From: Ruminococcus sp.
GTDB lineage: Bacteria > Bacillota > Clostridia > Lachnospirales > Lachnospiraceae
Assembly: GCA_020024635.1 (NCBI GenBank)
Contig: JAHHTL010000010.1
Location: 1 to 58,232 of the forward strand
Direction: 5' to 3'
DNA length: 58,232 nucleotides
Positions 8,478-16,417 of this stretch are shown one piece after another. The notes below the pieces were generated by a model. The model saw only the letters and a program-made list of their open reading frames with translations. It was not told the origin of the DNA and searched no databases. The position numbers were made by a program, and so were the translations under genes. The first letter of the stretch is position 1; each line of letters starts with the position of its first letter.

Positions 8478-9503
8478 ATGAGTAAGAAAGTTATCACATT
8501 TGGAGAGATTATGTTAAGATTGGCACCAGAAGGATATTATCGTTTCGTTCAGGCAGAGACATTTGGTGCAACATACGGTGGTGGAGAAGCAAACGTAGCT
8601 GTTTCTCTTGCAAATTATGGATTTGATGCAAAATTCGTAACAAAACTTCCAAAACACGAGATTGGACAGGCAGCTGTAAATTCTCTTAGAAAATATGGAG
8701 TAGATACATCCTACATTTCAAGAGGCGGAGACAGAGTTGGAATTTACTTCCTTGAAAAAGGTGCATCACAAAGACCTTCAAAAGTTATCTATGACAGAGC
8801 AGGTTCTTCTATTTACACAGCGACTACAGAAGATTTCAATTGGAAAGAAATCTTTGATGGTGCACAGTGGTTCCATTTCACAGGAATTACACCAGCATTA
8901 AATGACAATGTGGCAGAAATTTGTTTAGAAGCATGTAAAGCAGCAAAGGAAGCTGGAGTTAAAATTTCATGCGATTTAAATTATAGAAATAAATTATGGA
9001 GCAAAGAAAAAGCCGGAAAAGTTATGGGCGAACTTTGCAAATATGTAGACGTTTGCATTGCAAACGAGGAAGATGCTTCTGATGTATTTGGAATCAAAGC
9101 TGCCAATACAGATGTATACGCAGGAGAAGTGAATCATGAAGGATACAAAGATGTTGCAAAACAGTTAGCAGATCGTTTTGGTTTTGAAAAAGTGGCAATT
9201 ACATTGCGTGAATCTCTTTCAGCTAATGATAATCTTTGGTCTGCAATGCTTTACGATGGAACAGACTATTTCTTTAGTAAAAAATATAAAATGCATATCG
9301 TAGACCGTGTTGGAGGCGGAGATAGCTTCGGAGGCGGATTGATTGCAGCAACATTAAATGGCTATGACGCACAAAAGACAATTGAATTCGCAGTTGCAGC
9401 GTCTTGTCTAAAACACTCTATAGAGGGTGACTTTAATATGGTATCAATGGATGAAGTTGAAAAACTTGCCGGTGGTGATGCTTCCGGACGTGTCCAGAGA
9501 TAA
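8478..9503 (+). CDS. kdgK: 2-keto-3-deoxygluconate kinase (PfkB family)
   Basis: KdgK phosphorylates KDG to KDPG with ATP. The 341-residue protein has both PfkB signatures: 'GGGEANVAVSLANYG' from residue 34 and the ATP/catalytic motif 'RVGGGDSFGGG' with catalytic base D282. It is preceded by GAAGAAAGAGG and sits between kdgA and uxaC, which fixes the substrate better than sequence alone, because PfkB kinases are hard to separate. A few alternative sugar-kinase activities remain possible. Confidence 0.93.
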   Translation: MSKKVITFGEIMLRLAPEGYYRFVQAETFGATYGGGEANVAVSLANYGFDAKFVTKLPKHEIGQAAVNSLRKYGVDTSYISRGGDRVGIYFLEKGASQRPSKVIYDRAGSSIYTATTEDFNWKEIFDGAQWFHFTGITPALNDNVAEICLEACKAAKEAGVKISCDLNYRNKLWSKEKAGKVMGELCKYVDVCIANEEDASDVFGIKAANTDVYAGEVNHEGYKDVAKQLADRFGFEKVAITLRESLSANDNLWSAMLYDGTDYFFSKKYKMHIVDRVGGGDSFGGGLIAATLNGYDAQKTIEFAVAASCLKHSIEGDFNMVSMDEVEKLAGGDASGRVQR

Positions 9504-9535
9504 TAGATAAACCCAATTTGCTATGTTGAAATCTG

Positions 9536-9555
9536 GCTGTCACATTTGTGACAGC
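9536..9555. promoter_or_regulatory. 9-bp-arm inverted repeat between kdgK and uxaC
   Basis: GCTGTCACA-TT-TGTGACAGC is a perfect palindrome with only two central bases, 21 bases before the uxaC -35 box. The very short loop and lack of a T-tract make it look more like an operator than a terminator. The arms differ from the KdgR site, so a different regulator is implied. Confidence 0.5.
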
Positions 9556-9575
9556 TACGTTTCTATTAGAAAAAA

Positions 9576-9604
9576 TTTACAAAAGCAGTACAATCCATTA
9601 CAAT
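9576..9604 (+). promoter_or_regulatory. uxaC promoter
   Basis: TTTACA (9576-9581), 17-bp spacer, TACAAT (9599-9604). This suggests uxaC has its own promoter in addition to read-through from kdgAK. Confidence 0.65.
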
Positions 9605-9642
9605 AGATAGAGAATAACAATCAAAAAACTAGGAGGATATCC

Positions 9643-11049
9643 ATGAAAACATTTATGAATGAAGATTTTTTGTTATCTACAAAGACAGCGCAAAAATTAT
9701 ATCATGAATATGCTGAGTGTATGCCAATTTTGGATTACCATTGTCATTTGAATCCACAAGAAATTTATGAGGACAGAAAGTTCGAGAATATTACACAAGT
9801 ATGGTTAGGGGCAGATCATTATAAATGGCGTCAGATGCGTTCCAATGGTGTGGAAGAAAAATATATTACCGGAGATGCTACAGATCGCGAAAAGTTTCAA
9901 AAATGGGCGGAAACGCTAGAAATGGCAATTGGAAATCCATTGTATCACTGGAGTCATTTGGAATTAAAAAAATATTTCGGATACGATGGATATCTAAATG
10001 GAGATACGGCAGAAGAAGTGTGGAATCTTTGCAACGCCAAACTACAAGAAGCTGGAATGAGCGCACGTAATCTGATCAAACAATCAAACGTAACATTAGT
10101 ATGTACAACCGATGATCCAGTAGATTCCTTACAGTGGCACCAAAAAATTGCGGAAGATGATACTTTTGATGTACAGGTGCTCCCTGCATGGAGACCAGAT
10201 AGAGCAATGAATCTAGAAAAGCCGGATTATCTTGCATATATTGCTAGATTAAGTGAAGTTAGCAATGTGAAAGTAGAAAGTTTTTCGACTCTTATAGAAG
10301 CACTAAAGGTTCGTATGGACTTTTTCGCACAGAATGGATGCAGTATTTCTGATCATGGACTAGAGTACGTGATGTACAGACCAGCATCTGATGAAGAAGT
10401 AGAAGAAATTTATGCAAAGAGATTAGAAGGAAAGACCATTCGTTACGAGGAAGCTCTTAAATTCAAAACTGCGTATATGGTAGCATTAGGAAAAGAATAC
10501 CAGAAAAGAAATTGGGTGATGCAGCTTCATTACGGTGTGAAACGAGATAATAACCAGAAAATCTATGGGGAGATCGGTCCAGACACAGGTGTAGATTGTA
10601 TTAATAATTTTGCACCTTCATCTGAAATGGCGGACTACCTCAATGCCTTAGCGGTAAACGATGAATTGCCAAAAACAATTATTTACTCCTTAAACCCAGT
10701 AGATAATGCTGCAATAGGAACGATCATTGGATGTTTTCAAGGACCAGAAGCAGTAGGAAAAATTCAGCAAGGTAGTGCATGGTGGTTTAATGATCACAAA
10801 ACAGGCATGACAGATCAGATGATTTCTCTGGCAAATCTAGGATTGCTTGGTAATTTTATAGGAATGTTGACAGACTCTAGAAGCTTTCTTTCTTATACAA
10901 GACATGAATATTTTAGAAGAATTATGTGTGAATTAATTGGTGGATGGGTTGAGAATGGAGAATACCCGGCAGACTATAAAACATTAGAAAAAATTGTCAA
11001 AGGAATTTCCTATAATAACGCAGTACGCTATTTTGGATTTGACCTATAG
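9643..11049 (+). CDS. uxaC: Glucuronate isomerase
   Basis: UxaC isomerises D-glucuronate to D-fructuronate (and galacturonate to tagaturonate), the entry step of the pathway. The 468-residue amidohydrolase-fold protein has the expected length and shows 'DYHCHLNP' (metal histidines H33 and H35), 'VWLGADHYKWRQMRSNGV', and a C-terminal segment with 'LGNFIGMLTDSRSF'. A strong AGGAGG precedes the ATG. It completes the set UxaC, UxuB-like, UxuA, KdgK, KdgA, so this window alone encodes glucuronate to pyruvate plus GAP. The gene ends against a bidirectional terminator shared with the convergent AraC gene. Confidence 0.97.
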   Translation: MKTFMNEDFLLSTKTAQKLYHEYAECMPILDYHCHLNPQEIYEDRKFENITQVWLGADHYKWRQMRSNGVEEKYITGDATDREKFQKWAETLEMAIGNPLYHWSHLELKKYFGYDGYLNGDTAEEVWNLCNAKLQEAGMSARNLIKQSNVTLVCTTDDPVDSLQWHQKIAEDDTFDVQVLPAWRPDRAMNLEKPDYLAYIARLSEVSNVKVESFSTLIEALKVRMDFFAQNGCSISDHGLEYVMYRPASDEEVEEIYAKRLEGKTIRYEEALKFKTAYMVALGKEYQKRNWVMQLHYGVKRDNNQKIYGEIGPDTGVDCINNFAPSSEMADYLNALAVNDELPKTIIYSLNPVDNAAIGTIIGCFQGPEAVGKIQQGSAWWFNDHKTGMTDQMISLANLGLLGNFIGMLTDSRSFLSYTRHEYFRRIMCELIGGWVENGEYPADYKTLEKIVKGISYNNAVRYFGFDL

Positions 11050-11069
11050 TAGGGGAACAGATATAAGAT

Positions 11070-11126
11070 AAAAAGAGTATTCATTTTAGAATCAAAGAGG
11101 ATAGATCTAAAATGAATACTCTTTTT
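11070..11126. terminator. Bidirectional terminator between uxaC and AraC gene
   Basis: Perfect 21-bp arms (11070-11090 and 11106-11126) around a 15-base loop, with A5 at the left end and T5 at the right end. It should stop both converging transcripts. Confidence 0.9.
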
Positions 11127-11129
11127 GAG

Positions 11130-12359
11130 TTAGGAAAGTTCGCTTTTATATTCTTTTGGTGTTTTACCAATAAATTTTTTAAACAATTTCGTGAAATAGT
11201 TGACATCGTGGATTCCACAGTGTTGCGCAATATTTTGGATCTGCATATTTGTAGAATTGAGTAGAAAAACAGCGTATTCAATTCTTTTTTTATTGATATA
11301 ATCCGTAAGTGTCATTCCGGTTTCTTTTTTAAACAGTGTAGATAAATAGCTGGCATTGACGTTTAGCAATTTGGCATGAGTCTTTAGACTTAGATCGGCT
11401 GTTAAATCGGAATCAATTCTTGTTACGACCTTTTGAACAAGAAAAGAAAATCCTTTCATGGAGTGATTTTTTACCAAAAGACAATACTTGTGCACCATTT
11501 CTTTTTGAAGAGCCCGACCATTTTCCGGAGAAGTAACCTGTTCGATTTTGCGTGCAAAACGTGAAGAAAGACTGTCAATGTGCAAGGGATGTACAAAGCC
11601 TTGTTCTGCGCCTTTTCGAAGAAGCGTGTTCAAAATAATGCAATAATTTTTTATATCTCGTACAGGATCAGAAACACGCTGCTCCAAAGTAAGAAAGTTG
11701 CTATTCATTATCGCCATTTCAGCTTTATGGATCAGACCTTGTGACACGGCATGAATCAGCATATTTTCGGCTTCATATCGCTTTTCGAGAATCTGCATGG
11801 TAAGAAAAGCTTCTTCTGGCTCTTGGAAATCTGGTCTTGTTGCAACTGGCTCTACACTCGCTGGAACCAACTTGTCGATGGTTTCAACAGAAAAATTCTC
11901 AAGGCTGCCAAACAGAAATTCTCCAAAAGTAGTAACAATAGAAAAAATGGCATCCTCATTTGAAATCATGATTAAGTTTGTGTAATATTTTTGAAGCTGT
12001 TTGAATTGTGTCGGGGTTAAAGATAACCGTTCTGTAAGTTGCAGTAACAGTGACTTCGTTATATTACGTGTCGTATAAGGGCCAATGATCAAGTGGGGCG
12101 ATACAGGGTCCTGATCTGGAAGTTGAATACAGATGTAATTGCAAAAGAACTCGTCATGAATCCGATAAATCACATTTGTATGAGGATGGTTGAAATTCGA
12201 AGTAATTAGCGAGTCGTAATTAATGTCATTATTGATCATACGACGAAGGCCCAGATCAAATTCTGGAATGTGGGCTGTTTTCGAATTAATAATAGTCGTG
12301 TTAATATGGTAATTTTTAAAAATTTTTTCTAAAAATTGTAATTCTGCCTTGTAATACAT
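11130..12359 (-). CDS. AraC-family regulator, divergent from the GH2 gene
   Basis: A protein of about 409 residues with a long N-terminal sensor region without obvious membrane segments and a C-terminal AraC HTH ('SLKTHAKLLNVNASYLSTLF', 'IQNIAQHCGIHDVNYFTKLF ... GKTPKEYK'). Two starts are possible. The ATG at 12371 has no ribosome binding site, whereas the ATG at 12359 has GAGG six bases upstream, so 12359 is preferred. It is divergent from the GH2/GPH transporter genes, and the intergenic region carries paired direct repeats 21 bp apart, the spacing used by AraC-type dimers. The likely role is glucuronide-responsive activation of the glycosidase genes (inferred). Confidence 0.88.
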   Translation of the reverse strand: MYYKAELQFLEKIFKNYHINTTIINSKTAHIPEFDLGLRRMINNDINYDSLITSNFNHPHTNVIYRIHDEFFCNYICIQLPDQDPVSPHLIIGPYTTRNITKSLLLQLTERLSLTPTQFKQLQKYYTNLIMISNEDAIFSIVTTFGEFLFGSLENFSVETIDKLVPASVEPVATRPDFQEPEEAFLTMQILEKRYEAENMLIHAVSQGLIHKAEMAIMNSNFLTLEQRVSDPVRDIKNYCIILNTLLRKGAEQGFVHPLHIDSLSSRFARKIEQVTSPENGRALQKEMVHKYCLLVKNHSMKGFSFLVQKVVTRIDSDLTADLSLKTHAKLLNVNASYLSTLFKKETGMTLTDYINKKRIEYAVFLLNSTNMQIQNIAQHCGIHDVNYFTKLFKKFIGKTPKEYKSELS

Positions 12360-12410
12360 AAAATACCTCATTTCGTAAAAAATAACATTTAAGGAAGAGT
12401 GCTGTTTTAA

Positions 12411-12497
12411 ATGGTATAATTATTTTCTATTATGGTATAATTTTTAGGGAAAATCAAGTATCAATAAAAATTATACAGATATAGACAAAAATTATAC
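12411..12497. promoter_or_regulatory. Two inverted pairs of 21-bp-spaced direct repeats (probable AraC operators)
   Basis: GTATAATTATT at 12414 and GTATAATTTTT at 12435 are 21 bp apart. Their reverse complement AAAAATTATAC occurs at 12466 and 12487, again 21 bp apart. The whole array is symmetric about 12455. Each element also contains TATAAT, so they could partly be -10 boxes. A further AGATATAGACAA repeat occurs at 12477 and 12523. The rest of the 230-base gap shows no other clear element. Confidence 0.65.
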
Positions 12498-12589
12498 TAA
12501 CGAAAAAAAGAGATAACTGTTAAGATATAGACAATAAACAATGAGTTTCCTAAAGAAAAGAAGTACAAAAACAAAAGGAGAAAGGCTTT

Positions 12590-14857
12590 ATGCGTAAAAT
12601 TGTTAACTTAAACAAGAATTGGATGTTTATCCAAGAAGATGTAGGACTTCCATTGACAGCTCCAACAAACTGGCAGCAGATCGATCTTCCTCATACATGG
12701 AATGCAGTAGATGGTCATGACGGAAATGGAAGTTACGACAAAGGAAGATATTGGTATGCGAAGACCTTCCAAACGCCAAAGCAAGCATTTGGAGGAGACA
12801 GAGTTTTTGTAGAAATTCTGGCAGCCGGACAACAGGCAACGGTTTATGTAAACGGAACAGAAGTCGTTTATCACGAAGGTGGATATTCGATTTTCCGTGC
12901 TGACATTACATCCTTATGTAAAGAGGAGGAAGAAAACCTCTTAGTTGTTGCATGTAGCAATGAACGCAAAGAAAGTGTATATCCACAGTCAGCAGACTTT
13001 ACCTTTTACGGTGGACTGTATCGTGGAGTAAATATCATCAGCGTTCCAGAGGCACATTTTGATTTGGAATACTATGGAGGACCTGGAATTCAGGTGACAC
13101 CAGTTCCTTGCGAGTGCGGAGGAGCAGAGTTTGAAATCGTATCTTATGTAAAAAATGCAGACGAGAACTTTACAGTGCTGTATTCTATTTTAGATAAAGA
13201 TGGAAAAGAAGTAGGTTCTGCATGCCGTCCGGCAAATGATACAAAGGTGAAGATTTATGTTCCAAATGCAAAGAAATGGGAAATTGATGATCCATATCTT
13301 TATACCGTAACTGCAGATCTTCAAAGAAGAAATGAATCATTTGATGAAGTATCCGCACAAGTTGGTGTGAGAAGTTTCTCTTGTGATCCAAACAAAGGAT
13401 TTATTATCAATGAAAAACAAACACCGTTACGTGGAGTAAGTCGCCATCAAGATCGCTTATATGAAGGAAATGCTCTTACAAGAGAAGAACATTATGAAGA
13501 TGCAAAAATCATCAAAGAACTAGGCGCAAATACCATTCGACTTGCACACTATCAACACAGTCAAGATTTCTATGATGCATGTGATGAACTTGGATTTGTT
13601 GTGTGGGCAGAGATTCCATTTATTAGTGTGATGAATCAAGATCCGGAAGCACATCAAAACTGTATTAGCCAGTTAAAAGAACTGATTATTCAAAACTACA
13701 ACCACCCATCCATCTGTTTTTGGGGAATTTCAAATGAAATCTTAATTGGTGGTATTTCAGAACAATTGTTGGAAAATCACAAAGAATTGAATGCAATTGC
13801 AAAAGAATTAGATCCAACAAGATTGACAGCAATCGCACATGTGAGCATGACACCGGTAGATGGTCCAATGCATACATTGACAGATGTCATCAGCTATAAC
13901 CATTATTTTGGATGGTACGGTGGAAAAATGGAAGACAATGGTCCTTGGTTAGACATGTTCCACGAAAAACATCCAGAGCTTTGTCTTGGAATGTCTGAAT
14001 ATGGATGTGAAGGAATTATCACTTACCACGGACCAAATCCACAGTGTAAGGATTACAGCGAAGAATATCAGGCATTGTATCATGAGCATATGGCAAAAGT
14101 ATTTGATGAACGTCCATGGATTTGGTCTTCTCATGTTTGGAATATGTTTGACTTTGGATGTGCAGCCCGCGATGAAGGTGGCGTTTCAGGAAGAAACAAC
14201 AAAGGTCTTGTTACCATGGATCGAAAAGTGAAAAAAGACAGCTACTATGTTTACAAAGCTTATTGGAATAAAGAGCCGATGGTACATGTGTGTGGAAGAA
14301 GATATGCACAACGTGCAGGCGAAACAACGCAGATTCGTGTTTATTCAAATCAGCCATCTGTTACGTTATATCTAAACGGACAGAAAGTAGAAGAGCAAAG
14401 TGCAGATAAAGTATTTGTGTTCACAGTTGCATTAAAAGAAGGACACAATACAGTACTTGCTGTAGCAGGAGAGGTAACAGATAGTATTACACTTGAAAAA
14501 GTGGACAAAGAACCTGAAATTTACGTTCTTCCAGAAGTGAATGAACGCGCAGAAGGGGTTGCAAACTGGTTTAAAATGGTAGGCGATCTTGATCTTACAG
14601 CGCCTTTGGAATTTCCGGAAGGAATGTACAGCATCAAAGATACATTTGAAGAAATTGCCAGCAACGAAGAGGCATTTAAGATTGTACAAAATGCAGTTAA
14701 GCTTACTATGAATATGAAATTAGCTCCGGGCGAAGGAATGTGGGACATGATAAAAGGCATGAATCTCGAACGTGTCAGAGGTATGGTTGGAAGCATGATT
14801 CCAGAAGGATTTATAGAGAGTTTAAATGCAAAATTGATAGAAATAAAGAAAAACTAA
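12590..14857 (+). CDS. GH2 glycoside hydrolase (beta-glucuronidase or beta-galactosidase)
   Basis: A 755-residue retaining exo-glycosidase with no signal peptide, so cytoplasmic. It has an N-terminal jelly-roll sugar-binding domain, an Ig-like domain and a TIM barrel. The acid/base is E383 in 'WGISNEI' and the nucleophile E470 in 'LGMSEYG'. 'RNNKGLVTMDRK' (N536, K538) resembles the N-x-K motif by which bacterial beta-glucuronidases hold the carboxylate, but beta-galactosidases of this group can look similar here, so specificity is open. Context (glucuronate pathway, GPH symporter) favours glucuronides. The last 110 or so residues after 'EIYVLPEVNE' form a helical extension rich in Met/Glu that I do not recognise. 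A good AAAGGAG precedes the ATG. Confidence 0.9.
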   Translation: MRKIVNLNKNWMFIQEDVGLPLTAPTNWQQIDLPHTWNAVDGHDGNGSYDKGRYWYAKTFQTPKQAFGGDRVFVEILAAGQQATVYVNGTEVVYHEGGYSIFRADITSLCKEEEENLLVVACSNERKESVYPQSADFTFYGGLYRGVNIISVPEAHFDLEYYGGPGIQVTPVPCECGGAEFEIVSYVKNADENFTVLYSILDKDGKEVGSACRPANDTKVKIYVPNAKKWEIDDPYLYTVTADLQRRNESFDEVSAQVGVRSFSCDPNKGFIINEKQTPLRGVSRHQDRLYEGNALTREEHYEDAKIIKELGANTIRLAHYQHSQDFYDACDELGFVVWAEIPFISVMNQDPEAHQNCISQLKELIIQNYNHPSICFWGISNEILIGGISEQLLENHKELNAIAKELDPTRLTAIAHVSMTPVDGPMHTLTDVISYNHYFGWYGGKMEDNGPWLDMFHEKHPELCLGMSEYGCEGIITYHGPNPQCKDYSEEYQALYHEHMAKVFDERPWIWSSHVWNMFDFGCAARDEGGVSGRNNKGLVTMDRKVKKDSYYVYKAYWNKEPMVHVCGRRYAQRAGETTQIRVYSNQPSVTLYLNGQKVEEQSADKVFVFTVALKEGHNTVLAVAGEVTDSITLEKVDKEPEIYVLPEVNERAEGVANWFKMVGDLDLTAPLEFPEGMYSIKDTFEEIASNEEAFKIVQNAVKLTMNMKLAPGEGMWDMIKGMNLERVRGMVGSMIPEGFIESLNAKLIEIKKN

Positions 14858-14872
14858 AGGAGGATGTTGCCA

Positions 14873-16264
14873 ATGAGTAGCAACGAAAGAACAGTAAAAA
14901 AGTTTGGAATGGTTGACAAACTGGGATATATGTTCGGTGATTTCGGAAATGACTTCACATTCATTCTTTCCAGTGTTATGTTGATGAAATTCTATTCTGA
15001 TGTTATGGGGGTTTCCGTAGCGTTAGTCGGAACGATGATGATGGCGGCTCGTATTGTAGATGCATTTACAGATGTAGCAATGGGAGAGATTGTAGACCGT
15101 AGTCGTCCAGGAAAAAAAGGAAAATTCCTTCCATGGATTCGTAGAATGTGTGGACCAGTAGCGATCGCATCCTTTTTGATGTACGCTTCTTGGTTTGCAG
15201 ATATGCCAATGACGTTTAAAATTGTATGGATGTTTGGAACGTATTTATTATGGGGAAGCGTATTCTATACAAGTATTAACATTCCTTATGGTTCCATGGC
15301 ATCAGCACTTTCTGGTGATCCAAAGGAACGTGCGCAGTTATCTAGCTTCCGTACAATCGGAGCAACTTTGGCAGGAGCATTTATCTCCATTGTATTACCT
15401 TTGATCGTATACTATGAAGATGCAAATGGAAATCAGGTCCTTTCAGGTGCTAAAACAAGTTTAGCAGCAGCAATTTGTTCAATCGGAGCAGTGATTTGTT
15501 ACATACTTTGCTATTTTATGTCAACAGAACGTGTGAAGGTAGAGCAGAAAACAGAGAAATTTAATCTTAAAGCATTACTAAAAAGCTTAGTGTCAAACCG
15601 TGCATTGATCGGAATTGTTATTTGTTCTATCTTAATGTTATTAGTTCAATTAACAATGCAGTCTATGGCAGCTTATGTTTATCCAAACTATTTTAAAAAT
15701 ATTCAGGCGCAATCAGCAGCTGGAATGGTAGGATTAGTAACAACATTACTTCTTTCTACAGTAGTTGTTAAGTTACAGATTAAATTAGGAAGAAAAGAAC
15801 TTGCAATCATCGGATCTTTGTTTGGTGCAGCTGTTTTCGTTGGAATTTGGTTCACACATACAAAGAATGCATGGTTATATGTAGGTCTGTATGCACTTGC
15901 ATACCTTGGATTAGCAGCTTTTTCATTGATCTGTTGGGCTATGATTACAGACGTAATCGACGATACAGAGGTTCGTACAGGAGAACGTTCAGACGGTTCC
16001 ATTTACGCAGTATATTCATTTGCAAGAAAATTAGGACAGGCTGCATCCGCAGGTGTGACAGGATTCCTACTTAGCTTGATCGGATATTCTGCAAAAACAG
16101 CCTTTGACCCAGCGGTTACAGAAGGAATTTTTAATCTCGCTTGCCTTGTACCGGCAGTAGGATTTGGCCTTTTAGCAGCAGCATTGTGGTTCCTCTACCC
16201 ACTTAACAAAAAACGTGTGGAAGAGAATGCACGTATCTTAAAAGAAAAGGCAGAAAAAAAATAA
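14873..16264 (+). CDS. GPH-family sugar/glucuronide:cation symporter
   Basis: A 463-residue, roughly 12-helix permease of the glycoside-pentoside-hexuronide:cation symporter family (as MelB, UidB, XynP). It shows the N-terminal 'MVDKLGYMFGDFGND' and the loop 'DAFTDVAMGEIVDRSRPGKKGKFLPW', here given by position (about residues 62-87). It should import glucuronides or oligosaccharides for the cytoplasmic GH2, GH79 and GH3 enzymes. The upstream ATG at 14864 abuts AGGAGG with no spacing. The ATG at 14873 has AAAGGAGG nine bases upstream and is the better start. It lies 15 bases after the GH2 gene, in the same operon. Confidence 0.92.
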   Translation: MSSNERTVKKFGMVDKLGYMFGDFGNDFTFILSSVMLMKFYSDVMGVSVALVGTMMMAARIVDAFTDVAMGEIVDRSRPGKKGKFLPWIRRMCGPVAIASFLMYASWFADMPMTFKIVWMFGTYLLWGSVFYTSINIPYGSMASALSGDPKERAQLSSFRTIGATLAGAFISIVLPLIVYYEDANGNQVLSGAKTSLAAAICSIGAVICYILCYFMSTERVKVEQKTEKFNLKALLKSLVSNRALIGIVICSILMLLVQLTMQSMAAYVYPNYFKNIQAQSAAGMVGLVTTLLLSTVVVKLQIKLGRKELAIIGSLFGAAVFVGIWFTHTKNAWLYVGLYALAYLGLAAFSLICWAMITDVIDDTEVRTGERSDGSIYAVYSFARKLGQAASAGVTGFLLSLIGYSAKTAFDPAVTEGIFNLACLVPAVGFGLLAAALWFLYPLNKKRVEENARILKEKAEKK

Positions 16265-16280
16265 AAAAATAAGAGAAACT

Positions 16281-16321
16281 CTTTTTGATGATATACTATC
16301 ATTTGAGATGGGATCAAAAAG
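16281..16321 (+). promoter_or_regulatory. Nested inverted repeats after the transporter gene
   Basis: CTTTTTGAT (16281-16289) pairs with ATCAAAAAG (16313-16321), and inside it ATGATA-TAC-TATCAT (16288-16302) is a second palindrome. Together with the next hairpin it makes a structured 150-base leader between transporter and GH79 genes. Its function is not evident. Confidence 0.4.
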
Positions 16322-16329
16322 TTAGGGAG

Positions 16330-16384
16330 AATCCCTCACGTGTCAGGAACAAACAGATGTTTTTGGAAACAGTGAGGGATTTTT
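16330..16384 (+). terminator. Stem-loop with T-run before the GH79 gene (terminator or attenuator)
   Basis: AATCCCTCAC (16330-16339) pairs with GTGAGGGATT (16372-16381), followed by TTT, with a long 32-base loop. It would end or attenuate the GH2-transporter transcript ahead of the GH79 gene, only 33 bases before the start codon. Confidence 0.6.
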
Positions 16385-16417
16385 GAAATGAGTTTACAAA
16401 GGAAAGGAAGTAGAACA

